Shown here one piece after another: positions 1-11,062 of a stretch of 64,000 nt of DNA. Source of the stretch: Pseudomonas trivialis (GTDB taxonomy: Bacteria; Pseudomonadota; Gammaproteobacteria; Pseudomonadales; Pseudomonadaceae). A program made the translations under genes and the position numbers. The DNA is taken from contig NZ_JYLK01000002.1 in assembly GCF_001439805.1 (NCBI RefSeq), positions 372,001-436,000 on the forward strand. The letters run 5' to 3'. The notes beneath the pieces were generated by a model. It did not search any database, was not told the DNA's origin, and saw only the letters and a list, made by a program, of their open reading frames with translations. Each line of letters opens with the position of its first letter. The first letter of the stretch is position 1.

Positions 1-708
1 GCGCAACTCGCGAAAACGCGTGGTCAAGGCATTGATCAACAGCAATCGGCCCACCAGCGGCTCACCGAACCCGGCCAGCAGTTTCAGCGCCTCCAGCGCT
101 TGCAGGCTGCCAACCAGCCCCACCAGCGGGCCGATCACGCCGGCTTCGCTGCAGGTGAGTTCGGTATCGCTGCCGTGTCCGTATAAACAGTGATAGCAGG
201 GGCTGTCGGCGCGGCGCGGGTCGAACACCGACAATTGCCCTTCCAGGCGAATCGCTGCGCCACTGACCAGTGGCCTGGCGGTGGCCACGCAGGCCGCATT
301 GACCGCTTCGCGGGTGGAGAAGTTGTCGCTGCAATCGAGCACCACGTCCACGGCTGTCACGGCGGCGGCCAGGGTGTCGGCATCCAGCGCGCTGCGGTGG
401 GTGACCAGCCTGACGTCAGGATTGATGGCAGTCAGGCGACGCATGGCCGAGTCGACCTTGGTCTGCCCGACGCTGTCGGTGTCGTGGATGATCTGGCGTT
501 GCAGGTTGGTCAGGTCGACCGTATCGAAGTCGGCCAGGTGCAGCTCGCCCACGCCGGCTGCGGCGAGGTAAAGCGCAACCGGTGCGCCCAGCCCCCCCAG
601 GCCGACGATCAATGCGCGGCCGTTCTTCAGGCGCAACTGGCCTTCGATATCCACGTGCTGCAACAGAATCTGTCGGCTGTAGCGCAACAGCTCCTGATCG
701 GTCAGCAC
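1..708 (-). CDS. moeB: Molybdopterin-synthase adenylyltransferase MoeB (partial, 3' end off window)
   Basis: ThiF/MoeB/HesA-family E1-like enzyme that adenylates the C-terminal glycine of the MoaD sulfur carrier during molybdopterin synthesis in the cytoplasm. The translation opens with LTDQELLRYSRQILLQ and carries the nucleotide-binding glycine loop ALIVGLGGLGAP, then LQRQIIH and a DCSDNF motif. 236 codons are present of about 250 usual for the family, so only the last few residues are lost at the left edge. I chose the GTG at 706-708, which overlaps the end of prmC by 7 nt and gives the family's usual N-terminus. It is the last visible gene of a hemA-prfA-prmC-moeB operon. A ThiF-type paralogue is the main alternative. 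Confidence 0.88.
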   Translation of the reverse strand, partial: MLTDQELLRYSRQILLQHVDIEGQLRLKNGRALIVGLGGLGAPVALYLAAAGVGELHLADFDTVDLTNLQRQIIHDTDSVGQTKVDSAMRRLTAINPDVRLVTHRSALDADTLAAAVTAVDVVLDCSDNFSTREAVNAACVATARPLVSGAAIRLEGQLSVFDPRRADSPCYHCLYGHGSDTELTCSEAGVIGPLVGLVGSLQALEALKLLAGFGEPLVGRLLLINALTTRFRELR

Positions 709-1532
709 GGCCGTTGCCCCAGGCTGATGCGTTCGTGGCCGCCGAGGTCGATGCGGCTGTGCACGCCCTCGAACCCCTGCCTCAGCAGCAGATCGCGCAC
801 GGCCGACGCCTGGTCGTAACCGTGCTCGAGCAACAGCCAGCCACCGGCATCCAGGTAAGCCCCGGCCTGCTGAGTGATCAGACGCAGATCGTCCAGGCCA
901 TCACGGCCCGCCACCAGCGCGCTGGCCGGCTCGAAACGCACATCGCCCGCCACCAGGTGCGGGTCGTTGTCGGCAATGTAGGGCGGGTTGCTGATGATCA
1001 GATCAAATGTACGACCGCCCAGGGCGCTGAACCAGTGACTGCTCAGCACCGTGGCGTTATCAAGGTGCAGCCGCTGGCGATTGCGCTCGGCCAGAGCCAC
1101 GGCCTCCAACACCCGATCAACGGCGGTCACCTGCCAGGCCGGGCGCTCGCTGGCCAGGGCCAGGGCAATGGCGCCGCTGCCGGTGCCCAGGTCGAGCACC
1201 CTGGCGGGCGTGGCCGGCAGCAATTCCAGGGCCGCCTCCACCAGCAGTTCGGTGTCCGGGCGCGGGATCAGCGTGTGCGGCGCCACCTCCAGGTCCAGCT
1301 TCCAGAACCCTTGCTGGCCGAGGATATAGGCCACCGGTTCACCGGCTCGACGCCGTCGCAGGTAACCGGCAAACGTGAGCGCCGCGTCGCTGCTGACGAT
1401 TTTTTCCGGCCAGGTATGCAGGTAGCTGCGCGACTTGCCCAGCGCAGCCGCCAGCAGCAGCTCCACATCCAGACGCGCGGTGGGCGAGTCCGGCAGGTCG
1501 GCCGCGCGCAGCAGGCTGGCGATAATGGTCAT
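702..1532 (-). CDS. prmC: Peptide chain release factor N5-glutamine methyltransferase PrmC (HemK)
   Basis: Cytoplasmic SAM-dependent methyltransferase that methylates the glutamine of the GGQ motif of release factors RF1 and RF2. The 276-residue product has the SAM loop DLGTGSG at about 114-120 and the catalytic NPPY at about 182-185, the signature of N5-glutamine methyltransferases. Its ATG follows the prfA stop directly (TAA then ATG, no spacer), so it is translationally coupled to the gene of its own substrate, RF1. Length and motifs are normal for the family. Confidence 0.95.
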   Translation of the reverse strand: MTIIASLLRAADLPDSPTARLDVELLLAAALGKSRSYLHTWPEKIVSSDAALTFAGYLRRRRAGEPVAYILGQQGFWKLDLEVAPHTLIPRPDTELLVEAALELLPATPARVLDLGTGSGAIALALASERPAWQVTAVDRVLEAVALAERNRQRLHLDNATVLSSHWFSALGGRTFDLIISNPPYIADNDPHLVAGDVRFEPASALVAGRDGLDDLRLITQQAGAYLDAGGWLLLEHGYDQASAVRDLLLRQGFEGVHSRIDLGGHERISLGQRPC

Positions 1533-2615
1533 TTATTCACCAATGGCGGCGAGTTGATCGGCCTGGTATTCGGCCAGCAACGGCTCGATCACCGCATCCA
1601 CGCCGCCGGCCAGAATCTCGTCGAGGGAATACAAGGTCAGGTTGACGCGGTGGTCGGTGACGCGGCCCTGGGCAAAATTGTAGGTGCGGATACGCTCGGA
1701 GCGGTCGCCCGAGCCCACCAGCAGCTTGCGCTCGCTGGCAATGGCGTTGGCGGCGGCACTGGTCTGCTGGTCGTTGAGCTTGGCCGACAGCCAGGACATC
1801 GCCCGCGCACGGTTCTTGTGCTGGGAGCGTTCCTCCTGGCATTCCACCACAATGCCGGAAGGCAAGTGGGTGATGCGGATCGCCGAGTCGGTCTTGTTCA
1901 CGTGCTGACCACCGGCGCCCGAAGAGCGGTAGGTGTCGACGCGCAGATCCGCCGGGTTGATCTCGATGGTTTCCTGCTCATCCGGCTCGGGCAATACCGC
2001 CACGGTGCAGGCCGAGGTGTGGATACGGCCCTGGGACTCGGTCGCCGGCACCCGCTGTACGCGGTGCGCGCCGGACTCGAACTTGAGCTTGCCGTAGACG
2101 TTGTCACCCTCGACCCGCGCAATGACTTCTTTATAGCCACCATGCTCGCCTTCGTTTTCCGACAGGATCTCCACCCGCCAGCCGCGCCGCTCGGCGTAGC
2201 GCGAGTACATGCGGAACAGGTCGCCAGAGAAAATGGCCGCTTCGTCGCCGCCGGTGCCGGCACGGATTTCGAGGAACACGTTACGGCCGTCGTTGGGGTC
2301 CCTGGGCAACAGCATGCGTTGCAGGTCGCCTTCCAGCTCTGCCAGCTTTTCCTTGGCCTCGCGGACTTCTTCCACGGCCATTTCGCGCATGTCCGGGTCG
2401 TTGTCCTTGAGCAGCGCCTGGGCGCCTTCGAGGTCGGCCTGCACTTTCAGCAAGTTTTTGTAAGTGACGACCACAGGCTCAACGTCGGCGTATTCCTTGG
2501 AATAGGCGCGGAATTTGGTCTGATCGGAAATGACTTCGCCGTCGCCAAGCAAGGCGGTCAGTTCTTCGAAACGGTCCTGGAGCACGTCCAGTTTATTAAG
2601 CAGTGAGGCTTTCAT
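1533..2615 (-). CDS. prfA: Peptide chain release factor 1
   Basis: RF1 terminates translation at UAA and UAG. The 360-residue product shows the codon-recognition PAT tripeptide at 190-192 (inside RVPATESQG) and the peptidyl-hydrolase GGQ motif at 235-237 ([10 protein letters not shown]). These separate RF1 from RF2, which has SPF. The ATG at 2613-2615 overlaps the hemA stop by 4 nt, and prmC, which modifies GGQ, follows immediately. This matches the conserved Pseudomonas hemA-prfA-prmC operon. Confidence 0.97.
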   Translation of the reverse strand: MKASLLNKLDVLQDRFEELTALLGDGEVISDQTKFRAYSKEYADVEPVVVTYKNLLKVQADLEGAQALLKDNDPDMREMAVEEVREAKEKLAELEGDLQRMLLPRDPNDGRNVFLEIRAGTGGDEAAIFSGDLFRMYSRYAERRGWRVEILSENEGEHGGYKEVIARVEGDNVYGKLKFESGAHRVQRVPATESQGRIHTSACTVAVLPEPDEQETIEINPADLRVDTYRSSGAGGQHVNKTDSAIRITHLPSGIVVECQEERSQHKNRARAMSWLSAKLNDQQTSAAANAIASERKLLVGSGDRSERIRTYNFAQGRVTDHRVNLTLYSLDEILAGGVDAVIEPLLAEYQADQLAAIGE

Positions 2616-3901
2616 TGCGGTTTTTTATCCGAAGAGCTGTCTGACGCGCCCTCACCGAGGGCAAAGAGTTCCTGGGCCATGGCCAGCGCATCGAGGCGGC
2701 CTTCGGCAGTCAATTTTTTAAGCTGTACGCTGGGCGCGTGGAGCAGTTTGTTGGTCAGGCCACGGGCCAGTTGCATCAGCACTTCGTCGGCGCTGCTGCC
2801 ATTGGCGAGCAGACGCTGGGCCTTGATCAACTCCTCGTCACGCAGGCGTTCGCCCTGTTGACGATAGGCCTTGAGCACGTCCACTGCCGCCAGTTCACGC
2901 AGGCGCACCATGAAATCTTCGGCGCCGACGCTGACCATCTCCTCGGCGGCCTGGGCGGCGCCCTGGCGGCTCTTGAGGTTTTCGGCGACCACTTCGTGCA
3001 GGTCATCGACGCTGTAGAGGTAAACGTCGTCCAACTCGCCGACTTCGGGTTCGATATCCCGGGGAACAGCAATGTCCACCATGAAGATCGGCTTGTGCTT
3101 GCGCAGCTTCAGTGCACTTTCCACCGCGCCTTTGCCCAGTATCGGCAATTGGCTGGCGGTGGAGCTGATCACAATATCACTGCGTACCAGTTCGGCCGGA
3201 ATATCCGACAGCAACACCGCGTGGGCGCCGAACTGTTCGGCCAGGCTGCTGGCGCGCTCCAGGGTGCGGTTGGCGACGACGATGCGCTGCACACCCAGCT
3301 CGTGCAGATGGCGGGCGACCAGGGTGATGGTCTCGCCGGCGCCGATCAGCAGGGCCTGGCTGCGCTGCAAGTCGCTGAAAATCTGTTTGGCCAGGCTGAC
3401 CGCCGCAAAGGCAACGGACACCGGGTTTTCGCCGATGGCCGTGTCGGTGCGTACCTGCTTGGCGGAATTGAACGTGGCCTGGAACAGACGGCCCAACAGC
3501 GGGCCGACCGTGCCGGCCTCGCGCGCGACGGCATAGGCGGACTTCATCTGGCCGAGGATCTGCGGTTCGCCCAGCACCAGCGAGTCGAGCCCGGAGGCAA
3601 CGCGCATCATGTGACGAACGGCCGCATCCTCTTCGTGCACATACGCGCTGGCGCGCAGGTCGTCGAGGCTCAAATGGTGATAATCGGCGAGCCAGCGCAG
3701 CACCACATCCGCTGACAGATGTTCCTGCTCTATATAAAGCTCGCTGCGATTGCAGGTCGAAAGGATTGCAGCTTCGCGGCTGTCGGTGAGCCGGCAGAGC
3801 TGCTGCAAGGCCTCAACCAACTGCTCCGGCGTAAACGCCACGCGCTCGCGCACGTCGACTGAGGCAGTCTTGTGGTTAATACCGAGTGCGAGGAAGGCCA
3901 T
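2612..3901 (-). CDS. hemA: Glutamyl-tRNA reductase
   Basis: NADPH-dependent reductase that converts glutamyl-tRNA(Glu) to glutamate-1-semialdehyde, the first committed step of C5-pathway tetrapyrrole (heme) synthesis. The 429-residue product begins [19 protein letters not shown] and has the catalytic cysteine at about residue 50 in [12 protein letters not shown] Rossmann-type segment ([12 protein letters not shown]) and a helical C-terminal dimerisation domain follow. It heads the minus-strand operon and is divergent from the TPR lipoprotein gene across a 182-bp gap. Length and N-terminus fit the family. Confidence 0.96.
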   Translation of the reverse strand: MAFLALGINHKTASVDVRERVAFTPEQLVEALQQLCRLTDSREAAILSTCNRSELYIEQEHLSADVVLRWLADYHHLSLDDLRASAYVHEEDAAVRHMMRVASGLDSLVLGEPQILGQMKSAYAVAREAGTVGPLLGRLFQATFNSAKQVRTDTAIGENPVSVAFAAVSLAKQIFSDLQRSQALLIGAGETITLVARHLHELGVQRIVVANRTLERASSLAEQFGAHAVLLSDIPAELVRSDIVISSTASQLPILGKGAVESALKLRKHKPIFMVDIAVPRDIEPEVGELDDVYLYSVDDLHEVVAENLKSRQGAAQAAEEMVSVGAEDFMVRLRELAAVDVLKAYRQQGERLRDEELIKAQRLLANGSSADEVLMQLARGLTNKLLHAPSVQLKKLTAEGRLDALAMAQELFALGEGASDSSSDKKPQ

Positions 3902-4083
3902 TCAATATCGCTGATGAGGTCGGGAAGCCGGCAATTGTCCTACTTCGAAAGATCCAGAACAACCACCGTCGTCTATTGTCCTAGTAGCTTGTGCCTATAA
4001 AGGCGCCCACTGAGACTCGGTTATGTTTGGCCGAAGGCTTGTGTCATGATGATCCGACCGCAGGTTAGTCGTCCTCTTCCTAT

Positions 4084-5808
4084 ATGAATAGATCCTCCGC
4101 GTTGCTCCTAGCTTTTGTCTTCCTCAGCGGGTGCCAGGCCATGGCACCCGTGTCGCCGGTCGATACGCCGCCGGCAGAAGACACCGCCCCCGCCCCTGAA
4201 AAGCCCAAGGTTTACTCCTCGTTCAGTGAAGAAACGGTGTTCAGCCTGCTGAGCGCTGAACTGGCCGGGCAGCGCAATCGTTTCGATATTGCGCTGGATA
4301 ATTACGTAACCCAGGCCATCAATACCCAGGATCCGGGTATTTCCGAGCGGGCGTTTCGCATCGCCGAGTACCTCGGCGCCGATCAGGCAGCGCTGGACAC
4401 GTCGCTGATCTGGGCGAAAAACGCGCCGGATGACCTCGAGGCGCAACGCGCCGCGGCTGTCCAGCTGGCACGCGCCGGGCGCTACGACGATTCCATGGCC
4501 TATATGGAAAAAGTCCTGCAGGGCAAGGGCGACACACACTTCGATTTCCTCGCGCTGTCGGCCGCCGACACCGATCAGGACACGCGCAATGGCCTGATGA
4601 AAAGCTTTGACCGCCTGCTGCAAAAGCATCCGAAGAACAGCCAGCTGATTTTCGGCAAGGCCTTGCTGCTGCAACAGGACGATGAAGCCGAAGCCGCCCT
4701 CAAGCTGCTGGAACAGAACCCGCCGGAAGACGGCGAAATCGCGCCGATCCTGCTGCGCGCGCGCCTGCTGCAGAACCTCAATCGCGGCAAGGAAGCGATT
4801 CCACTGCTGGAAAAAAGCATCAAGCGATACCCGGAAGACAAGCGCCTGCGCCTGACTTACGCACGCATGCTGGTGGAACAGGACCGCATGGCGGACGCCA
4901 AAGTGCAGTTCGCCAACCTGGTCCAGCAATACCCCGACGATGACGAATTGCGCTACTCCCTGGCACTGGTGTGCCTGGAAGCCAAGGCCTGGGAGGAGGC
5001 CAAGGGGTATCTGGAAGAGCTGATCCAGCGTGAGAGCCATGTGGATTCGGCGCGCCTGAACCTGGGTCGCATCGCTGAAGAGCGCAACGACCCGCAGGCC
5101 GCCCTGCTCGAATATGCCCAGGTCGGCCCGGGCAATGACTACCTGCCGGCTCAGCTGCGCCAGGCCGATATCCTGATGAGCAACGGTCGTACCGACGAGG
5201 CGGAAAAACGTCTGGCGGCGGCGCGCGATGCCGAGCCGGACTACGCCATCCAGCTGTACCTGATTCAGGCCGAGACGCTGTCGGCCAACAAGCAGGGCGA
5301 ACGCGCCTGGAAATTGCTGCAACAAGCCTTGCTGCAATACCCCGACGACTTGAACCTGCTGTACACCCGCGCCATGCAGGCAGAAAAACGCAATGACCTG
5401 GCGCAGATGGAAAAAGACCTGCGCCTGATCATCAAGCGCGACCCGGACAATGCCATGGCCCTCAACGCCCTGGGCTACACCCTGTCCGACCGCACCACGC
5501 GGTATGCCGAGGCCAAAGTGCTGATCGAGCAGGCGCACAAGCTCAATCCTGAAGACCCGGCGGTGCTCGACAGCCTGGGCTGGGTGAACTATCGCCTGGG
5601 TAACCTGGACGAAGCCGAACGCTTGCTGCGCCAGGCACTGGAGCGTTTTCCCGACCAGGAAGTCGCTGCCCACCTGGGTGAAGTGCTGTGGGCCAATGGC
5701 AAGCAGCGCGAAGCCCGGCAAGTCTGGGAAAAATTCCTCAAGGAACAACCCGAAAGCCCTCTTCTGCGCAGCACCATCAAGCGCCTGACCGGATCCGAGA
5801 CCCTTTAA
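4084..5808 (+). CDS. Outer-membrane-anchored TPR-repeat lipoprotein
   Basis: A 574-residue protein made almost wholly of tetratricopeptide-type helical repeats, with clear copies such as [11 protein letters not shown] and [19 protein letters not shown] near the C-terminus. The N-terminus is a lipoprotein signal with lipobox LSGC (Cys17), so it is predicted to be lipidated and, lacking an Asp at +2, sorted to the outer membrane. It lies 4 bp upstream of lolB and is probably cotranscribed with lolB and ispE; the same order is conserved in Pseudomonas. Its role is not established from sequence; a scaffold for envelope protein complexes is an inference from TPR content. Confidence 0.85.
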   Translation: MNRSSALLLAFVFLSGCQAMAPVSPVDTPPAEDTAPAPEKPKVYSSFSEETVFSLLSAELAGQRNRFDIALDNYVTQAINTQDPGISERAFRIAEYLGADQAALDTSLIWAKNAPDDLEAQRAAAVQLARAGRYDDSMAYMEKVLQGKGDTHFDFLALSAADTDQDTRNGLMKSFDRLLQKHPKNSQLIFGKALLLQQDDEAEAALKLLEQNPPEDGEIAPILLRARLLQNLNRGKEAIPLLEKSIKRYPEDKRLRLTYARMLVEQDRMADAKVQFANLVQQYPDDDELRYSLALVCLEAKAWEEAKGYLEELIQRESHVDSARLNLGRIAEERNDPQAALLEYAQVGPGNDYLPAQLRQADILMSNGRTDEAEKRLAAARDAEPDYAIQLYLIQAETLSANKQGERAWKLLQQALLQYPDDLNLLYTRAMQAEKRNDLAQMEKDLRLIIKRDPDNAMALNALGYTLSDRTTRYAEAKVLIEQAHKLNPEDPAVLDSLGWVNYRLGNLDEAERLLRQALERFPDQEVAAHLGEVLWANGKQREARQVWEKFLKEQPESPLLRSTIKRLTGSETL

Positions 5809-5812
5809 GCTT

Positions 5813-6430
5813 ATGTTCCTGCGCCACATTGTTGTATTCAGTCTTATCGCCCTGCTCGCCGGTTGCGCGGGCACAGGCAGCCGTGAATCCGTTGAAGGCC
5901 AGGGCAACCCGGCGCAATGGCAACAGCACAAGGACCAGCTCGGCAGCATCGACGGCTGGCAGATCGAAGGCAAGGTCGGGGTGCGCGCGCCGAAAGATTC
6001 CGGCAGCGGCACCCTGTTCTGGCTGCAACGTCAGGATTACTACGACATTCGCCTGTCCGGCCCGCTGGGCCGTGGCGCGGCACGCCTGACCGGCCGCCCG
6101 GGGCAGGTGAGCCTGGAAGTCGCCAATCAGGGCCGCTACGAGGCGACCTCTCCGGAAGCATTGCTGGAGCAGCAGATTGGCTGGAAGTTGCCCGTGTCGC
6201 ATCTGGTCTGGTGGGTGCGTGGGCTGCCAGCACCCGACAGCAAGAGTCGCCTGAGCCTCAACGGTGACAGCCGCCTGGCCACGCTGGAACAGGATGGCTG
6301 GAAGGTCGAGTATTTGAGTTACGTACAGCAAGGCGGCTACTGGCTGCCTGAACGGATCAAGCTGCATGGCACCGACCTTGACGTCACGCTGGTGATCAAG
6401 GATTGGCAACCGCGCAAGCTGGGGCAGTGA
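5813..6430 (+). CDS. lolB: Outer membrane lipoprotein receptor LolB
   Basis: LolB takes lipoproteins from the periplasmic chaperone LolA and inserts them in the outer membrane; it is itself a lipoprotein. The 205-residue product has a short signal with lipobox LLAGC (Cys18). The mature part carries the LolB-like [21 protein letters not shown] and [23 protein letters not shown] strand pattern. It sits between the TPR lipoprotein gene (4-bp gap) and ispE (1-bp gap), the usual Pseudomonas order. Confidence 0.95.
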   Translation: MFLRHIVVFSLIALLAGCAGTGSRESVEGQGNPAQWQQHKDQLGSIDGWQIEGKVGVRAPKDSGSGTLFWLQRQDYYDIRLSGPLGRGAARLTGRPGQVSLEVANQGRYEATSPEALLEQQIGWKLPVSHLVWWVRGLPAPDSKSRLSLNGDSRLATLEQDGWKVEYLSYVQQGGYWLPERIKLHGTDLDVTLVIKDWQPRKLGQ

Positions 6431-6431
6431 C

Positions 6432-7280
6432 GTGAGCGAACGCCTGACCCTGCCCTCCCCGGCCAAGCTCAACCTGATGCTGCACATTCTGGGGCGCCGT
6501 GAAGACGGCTACCACGAGCTGCAAACGCTGTTTCAATTTCTCGACTACGGCGATGAACTCACCTTTGCCGTGCGCGACGACGGTGTGATCCGGCTGCACA
6601 CGGAATTTGAAGGCGTACCTCACGACAGCAATCTGATTGTGAAAGCAGCCCGCACACTTCAAGCGCAATCCGGCTGCACATTGGGCATCGATATCTGGAT
6701 CAACAAGATCCTGCCCATGGGCGGCGGTATCGGTGGCGGCAGCTCGAATGCGGCGACCACCCTGCTGGGTCTCAACCACTTGTGGCAACTGGGCTGGGAC
6801 CAGGATCGCCTGGCCGGCCTGGGCCTGACGCTGGGTGCCGACGTTCCGGTTTTCGTGCGTGGGCACGCGGCTTTTGCCGAGGGCGTGGGCGAGAAACTCA
6901 GCCCCGAATACCCCGAAGAGCCTTGGTATGTCGTGCTTGTTCCGCAAGTATCTGTAAGTACAGCAGAAATTTTTTCAGATCCGCTGTTGACACGTAACTC
7001 TCCTCCCATTAAAGTGCGCCCCGTTCCCAAGGGAAACAGTCGAAATGACTGCTTGCCGGTTGTAGCAAGGCGTTATCCAGAAGTACGTAACGCATTGAAT
7101 TTGTTAGGTAAATTTACCGAAGCAAAATTAACCGGCACTGGAAGTTGTGTGTTTGGGGGCTTCCCAAGCAAAGCTGAAGCTGATAAAGTCTCGGCCCTTC
7201 TTACAGAGACCCTTACAGGGTTTGTGGCAAAGGGAAGCAACGTTTCGATGTTGCATCGCAAGCTGCAAAGTCTGCTCTAA
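6432..7280 (+). CDS. ispE: 4-diphosphocytidyl-2-C-methyl-D-erythritol kinase IspE
   Basis: GHMP-family kinase of the non-mevalonate isoprenoid pathway; it phosphorylates CDP-methylerythritol. The 282-residue product has the substrate motif [11 protein letters not shown] near the N-terminus and the GHMP ATP loop [14 protein letters not shown] at about 95-108. The start is a GTG 1 nt after the lolB stop. The last third (from about 6950) is visibly more AT-rich than the first part, but the frame is intact and the C-terminus ([10 protein letters not shown]) is family-like. Confidence 0.96.
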   Translation: MSERLTLPSPAKLNLMLHILGRREDGYHELQTLFQFLDYGDELTFAVRDDGVIRLHTEFEGVPHDSNLIVKAARTLQAQSGCTLGIDIWINKILPMGGGIGGGSSNAATTLLGLNHLWQLGWDQDRLAGLGLTLGADVPVFVRGHAAFAEGVGEKLSPEYPEEPWYVVLVPQVSVSTAEIFSDPLLTRNSPPIKVRPVPKGNSRNDCLPVVARRYPEVRNALNLLGKFTEAKLTGTGSCVFGGFPSKAEADKVSALLTETLTGFVAKGSNVSMLHRKLQSLL

Positions 7281-7317
7281 AAGGAATCGAGTACTGGGTA
7301 CTCGTTGCAACAGATAC

Positions 7318-7392
7318 AGGGGCGTCGCCAAGCGGTAAGGCAGCAGGTTTTGATCCTGCCATGCGTTGGTTCGAATCCAGCCGCCCCTGCCA
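7318..7392 (+). tRNA. tRNA-Gln (anticodon TTG)
   Basis: The 75-nt sequence folds as a cloverleaf. The acceptor arm AGGGGCG (7318-7324) pairs with CGCCCCT (7382-7388), then a discriminator G and an encoded CCA end. The anticodon stem is GCAGG/CCTGC with loop TTTTGAT, giving anticodon TTG at 7350-7352. The T-arm contains GGTTCGAATCC. It lies between ispE and prs, its conserved place in Pseudomonas. Confidence 0.97.
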
Positions 7393-7438
7393 TTTTCCTA
7401 TACTCATCCAGGTTACCCTCAGCCTCTAGGTACTGCGC

Positions 7439-8380
7439 GTGTCCAAGATGATGGTCTTTACGGGGAACGCCAACCCCGATCTGGCTCGACGTGTCGTACG
7501 TCAGCTGCATATCCCTCTCGGTGACATCTCTGTCGGTAAGTTCTCCGACGGCGAAATTACAGCCGAGATCAATGAAAACGTTCGCGGTAAAGACGTCTTC
7601 ATTATTCAGCCGACCTGCGCACCGACCAACGATAACCTGATGGAACTCGTCGTGATGGCTGATGCCTTCCGCCGCTCCTCAGCAACTCGAATCACAGCTG
7701 TAATCCCTTACTTTGGTTATGCCCGTCAGGATCGCCGCCCGCGCTCCGCACGTGTGGCCATCAGCGCGAAAGTCGTTGCTGACATGCTGACCGTGGTAGG
7801 CATCGACCGTGTGCTCACGGTTGACCTGCACGCTGACCAGATCCAGGGCTTCTTCGATATTCCGGTAGATAACATCTACGGCTCCCCTGTTCTGGTGGAT
7901 GACATCGAAGACCAGCGCTTTGAAAACCTGATGATCGTGTCCCCGGACATTGGCGGCGTCGTGCGTGCACGGGCTGTTGCCAAATCCCTGGGCGTTGATC
8001 TCGGAATCATCGACAAACGCCGCGAGAAAGCCAATCACTCTGAAGTGATGCATATCATCGGTGATGTCGAAGGGCGTACCTGTATTCTGGTTGATGACAT
8101 GGTCGACACCGCCGGCACCCTGTGCCATGCGGCAAAAGCCTTGAAAGAGCACGGTGCGGCCAAAGTCTTCGCCTACTGCACACACCCTGTGCTGTCGGGC
8201 CGAGCGATCGAGAACATCGAGAATTCCGTGCTGGACGAGCTGGTGGTGACCAACACCATCCCGCTGTCCGCCGCTGCTCAAGCCTGTGCGCGTATCCGTC
8301 AACTGGATATCGCACCGGTCGTTGCCGAAGCGGTTCGCCGTATCAGCAACGAAGAATCGATCAGCGCGATGTTCCGTTAA
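7439..8380 (+). CDS. prs: Ribose-phosphate pyrophosphokinase (PRPP synthase)
   Basis: Makes 5-phosphoribosyl-1-diphosphate from ribose-5-phosphate and ATP for nucleotide, histidine, tryptophan and NAD synthesis. The 313-residue protein begins [16 protein letters not shown], contains the flexible-loop region [16 protein letters not shown] and the PRPP-binding loop [10 protein letters not shown], and has normal length. The start is GTG at 7439. A strong intrinsic terminator follows at 8417-8453. Confidence 0.97.
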   Translation: MSKMMVFTGNANPDLARRVVRQLHIPLGDISVGKFSDGEITAEINENVRGKDVFIIQPTCAPTNDNLMELVVMADAFRRSSATRITAVIPYFGYARQDRRPRSARVAISAKVVADMLTVVGIDRVLTVDLHADQIQGFFDIPVDNIYGSPVLVDDIEDQRFENLMIVSPDIGGVVRARAVAKSLGVDLGIIDKRREKANHSEVMHIIGDVEGRTCILVDDMVDTAGTLCHAAKALKEHGAAKVFAYCTHPVLSGRAIENIENSVLDELVVTNTIPLSAAAQACARIRQLDIAPVVAEAVRRISNEESISAMFR

Positions 8381-8416
8381 GGCTCAGGCCTTGGCGACAT
8401 CAACCTGACGAAAAGC

Positions 8417-8453
8417 GCCCCGCCCCAGCATTCTGTTGGGGCGGGGCTTTTTT
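8417..8453 (+). terminator. Intrinsic terminator after prs
   Basis: GCCCCGCCCCA (8417-8427) pairs perfectly with TGGGGCGGGGC (8437-8447) around a 9-nt loop, followed by TTTTTT. It lies 37 nt after the prs stop and separates prs from rplY. Confidence 0.92.
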
Positions 8454-8518
8454 GCCCATATCGCCTTTAGCGCTGGTCGCAAACGCTGGGGCGAATGTGG
8501 TTAATTTGGAGATACTAC

Positions 8519-9130
8519 ATGAACGATTTTACTTTGAATGCTGAACTGCGTTCCGACCTGGGGAAAGGTGCGAGCCGCCGCCTGCGTCGTCTCGCAAGCC
8601 TGGTTCCAGCTGTAGTCTACGGTGGCGATAAAGCCCCTGAGTCCATCAGCATGCTGGCAAAAGAAGTTGCCAAACTGCTCGAAAACGATGCTGCCTACAG
8701 CCACGTTATCGAACTGAACGTTGGCGGCAAGAAGCAGAACGTTATCATCAAGGCTCTGCAGCGCCACCCGTCCAAGGGTCACGTCCTGCACGCTGACTTC
8801 ATCCGCGTTGTAGCCGGCCAGAAACTGACCGCTATCGTGCCTGTGCACTTCATCGGTGAAGAAGCTCCGGTCAAGAAAGGCGGCGTTGTCTCGCACACCA
8901 CTACCGAACTGGAAGTGACCTGCCTGCCGAAAGACCTGCCTGAGTTCATCGAAGTCGACCTGTCGGCTGCTGAAATCGGTACCATCATTCACTTGTCCGA
9001 CCTCAAGGCCCCTAAAGGCGTTGAGTTCGTTGCACTGGCTCACAACGACGACAAGGCTGTTGCCAACGTCCACGCGCCACGTGTTGTAGAAGAAGATGAT
9101 GCTGCTGAAGGCGAAACCGCTGCAGAGTGA
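8519..9130 (+). CDS. rplY: 50S ribosomal protein L25/general stress protein Ctc
   Basis: 5S rRNA-binding ribosomal protein of the long (Ctc/TL5-type) form: an N-terminal L25 beta-barrel ([30 protein letters not shown]) and a C-terminal TL5 domain ([19 protein letters not shown]). The tail is acidic ([13 protein letters not shown]). The ATG at 8519 gives 203 residues and the canonical N-terminus; an upstream in-frame GTG at 8495 would add eight unconserved residues. The gene has its own upstream region after the prs terminator. Confidence 0.95.
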   Translation: MNDFTLNAELRSDLGKGASRRLRRLASLVPAVVYGGDKAPESISMLAKEVAKLLENDAAYSHVIELNVGGKKQNVIIKALQRHPSKGHVLHADFIRVVAGQKLTAIVPVHFIGEEAPVKKGGVVSHTTTELEVTCLPKDLPEFIEVDLSAAEIGTIIHLSDLKAPKGVEFVALAHNDDKAVANVHAPRVVEEDDAAEGETAAE

Positions 9131-9266
9131 TGCACTCTGTAACGTCGGAGCTTGAGGAAACATCGCGGACCGGAACGTAGCGAGAAAGCGGGCGATAACG
9201 CGAAGTTTATCTCTGGATAAGTGAGCTCCTGTCGTCCCCTTTCGCCGCACACCTGGCGCGGCGATG

Positions 9267-9275
9267 TTATCCACA
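9267..9275 (+). promoter_or_regulatory. Consensus DnaA box upstream of pth
   Basis: A perfect TTATCCACA lies in the rplY-pth gap, 24 nt before the pth start. Seen directly; any role is inferred. A single 9-mer match could be chance. Confidence 0.3.
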
Positions 9276-9298
9276 ACTCCAAAGGAAGGGCCCCTGTC

Positions 9299-9883
9299 GT
9301 GACTGCCATCAAACTGATCGTTGGCCTGGGAAATCCAGGCGCCGAATACGAACAGACCCGGCATAACGCGGGGGCCCTTTTTGTTGAGCGCATCGCCCAC
9401 GCACAAGGTGTAAACCTTGCGGCCGATCGCAAATATTTTGGCCTGACCGGGCGCTTCTCGCATCAGGGTCAGGATGTTCGTCTACTGATTCCCACCACCT
9501 ACATGAACCGCAGCGGCCAGTCTGTCGCGGCGCTTGCGGGCTTCTTCCGGATCAAACCCGAGGAAATCCTGGTGGCCCATGACGAACTGGACCTGCCACC
9601 CGGCGTCGCCAAGCTCAAGCTGGGCGGCGGGCATGGCGGGCACAATGGACTGCGCGACATCATCGCGCAGTTGGGTAATCAGAATAATTTCCACCGCCTG
9701 CGGCTTGGCATTGGCCACCCGGGCGTTGCCAGTATGGTTTCAAATTTCGTCCTGGGTCGTGCGCCACGCGCCGAACAGGAAAAACTCGATGCCAGCATCG
9801 ACTTTGCCCTCGGCGTGCTGCCGGATATCTTCGCCGGTGAATGGAACCGCGCGATGAAAAACCTGCACAGCCAGAAGGCCTGA
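9299..9883 (+). CDS. pth: Peptidyl-tRNA hydrolase
   Basis: Releases tRNA from peptidyl-tRNA dropped by ribosomes. With the GTG start at 9299 (after AAAGGAAGGG) the 194-residue product begins [30 protein letters not shown], the signature of bacterial Pth with the catalytic His in RHNAG. It continues with [10 protein letters not shown] and [16 protein letters not shown]. An upstream in-frame ATG at 9221 would add 26 unconserved residues and is rejected. It is followed 21 bp later by ychF, the usual pth-ychF pair. Confidence 0.96.
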   Translation: MTAIKLIVGLGNPGAEYEQTRHNAGALFVERIAHAQGVNLAADRKYFGLTGRFSHQGQDVRLLIPTTYMNRSGQSVAALAGFFRIKPEEILVAHDELDLPPGVAKLKLGGGHGGHNGLRDIIAQLGNQNNFHRLRLGIGHPGVASMVSNFVLGRAPRAEQEKLDASIDFALGVLPDIFAGEWNRAMKNLHSQKA

Positions 9884-9904
9884 CTCTTACCGAGGGGAAA
9901 CACC

Positions 9905-11005
9905 ATGGGATTCAATTGCGGCATCGTCGGCCTGCCCAACGTCGGCAAATCCACCTTGTTCAACGCTTTGACCAAGTCCGGTATTGCGGCGGAGAACTTC
10001 CCCTTCTGCACCATCGAACCGAACAGCGGCATCGTACCGATGCCGGACCCGCGCCTGGACGCCCTGGCGGCCATCGTCAACCCCAAGCGCGTCCTGCCGA
10101 CCACCATGGAGTTCGTCGACATCGCAGGCCTGGTGGCCGGCGCGTCGAAAGGTGAAGGCCTGGGCAACAAGTTTTTGGCCAACATCCGTGAAACCGATGC
10201 CATCGCCCACGTGGTCCGCTGCTTTGAAGACGAGAACGTGATTCACGTCTCCAACAGCGTCGACCCGAAACGCGACATCGAGATCATCGACCTGGAACTG
10301 ATCTTTGCCGACCTCGACAGCTGCGAGAAGCAACTGCAGAAAGTCGCGCGCAATGCCAAGGGTGGGGACAAGGACGCAGTGGTCCAGAAAGGCCTGCTGG
10401 AACAGTTGATCGCACACTTCACCGAAGGCAAGCCGGCACGCAGCCTGATGAAAAAAATGGGCGTCGACGAGAAAGCAGTGATCAAGGGTTTCCACCTGCT
10501 GACCACCAAGCCGGTGATGTACATCGCCAACGTCGCCGAAGACGGCTTTGAGAACAACCCGTTGCTCGACGTGGTCAAGGCCATTGCCGACGAAGAAGGC
10601 GCCATTGTCGTTCCGGTGTGCAACAAGATCGAAGCGGAAATCGCCGAGCTTGATGACGGCGAAGAAAAAGACATGTTCCTTGAGGCCCTCGGCCTGGAAG
10701 AGCCTGGCCTGAACCGTGTAATCCGTGCCGGCTACGAAATGCTCAACCTGCAGACCTACTTCACCGCAGGCGTTGAAGAAGTCCGCGCGTGGACAGTCAA
10801 GGTTGGCGCTACCGCGCCACAGGCTGCCGGCGTGATTCACACCGACTTCGAAAAAGGCTTTATCCGCGCCGAAGTGATCGCCTACAACGACTTCATCCAG
10901 TACAAGGGTGAAGCCGGCACCAAGGAAGCCGGTAAATGGCGCCTGGAAGGCAAGGAATACATCGTCAAGGATGGCGACGTGATGCACTTCCGTTTCAACG
11001 TGTAA
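9905..11005 (+). CDS. ychF: Redox-regulated ATPase YchF (Obg-family)
   Basis: Obg-type P-loop NTPase that prefers ATP, binds ribosomes and affects oxidative-stress response. The 366-residue product starts [22 protein letters not shown] (P-loop at about 8-17), has the G3-like FVDIAGLV and a C-terminal TGS-like domain ending [17 protein letters not shown]. It pairs with pth. A terminator follows, and immediately beyond it begins the type III secretion island. Confidence 0.96.
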   Translation: MGFNCGIVGLPNVGKSTLFNALTKSGIAAENFPFCTIEPNSGIVPMPDPRLDALAAIVNPKRVLPTTMEFVDIAGLVAGASKGEGLGNKFLANIRETDAIAHVVRCFEDENVIHVSNSVDPKRDIEIIDLELIFADLDSCEKQLQKVARNAKGGDKDAVVQKGLLEQLIAHFTEGKPARSLMKKMGVDEKAVIKGFHLLTTKPVMYIANVAEDGFENNPLLDVVKAIADEEGAIVVPVCNKIEAEIAELDDGEEKDMFLEALGLEEPGLNRVIRAGYEMLNLQTYFTAGVEEVRAWTVKVGATAPQAAGVIHTDFEKGFIRAEVIAYNDFIQYKGEAGTKEAGKWRLEGKEYIVKDGDVMHFRFNV

Positions 11006-11032
11006 GTAATACCTGCGGTTTACCTCGCAAAT

Positions 11033-11062
11033 AAAAAGCCGATGCAGTGCATCGGCTTTTTT
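11033..11062 (+). terminator. Intrinsic terminator after ychF
   Basis: AAAAAGCCGAT pairs with ATCGGCTTTTTT around a GCAGTGC loop, 28 nt after the ychF stop. It isolates the housekeeping operon from the secretion island. Confidence 0.9.

Noticed and set aside
190..2606. Long plus-strand frames opposite moeB, prmC and prfA (up to 674 codons)
   Set aside because: They are antisense to clearly recognisable genes, have Arg/Gln/His/Val-rich non-protein composition and no motifs; typical of GC-rich DNA.
4108..6012. A 634-codon minus-strand frame opposite the TPR lipoprotein gene and lolB
   Set aside because: Composition is low-complexity (Gln/Leu/Val/Gly), no ribosome site, and it spans two real genes on the other strand.
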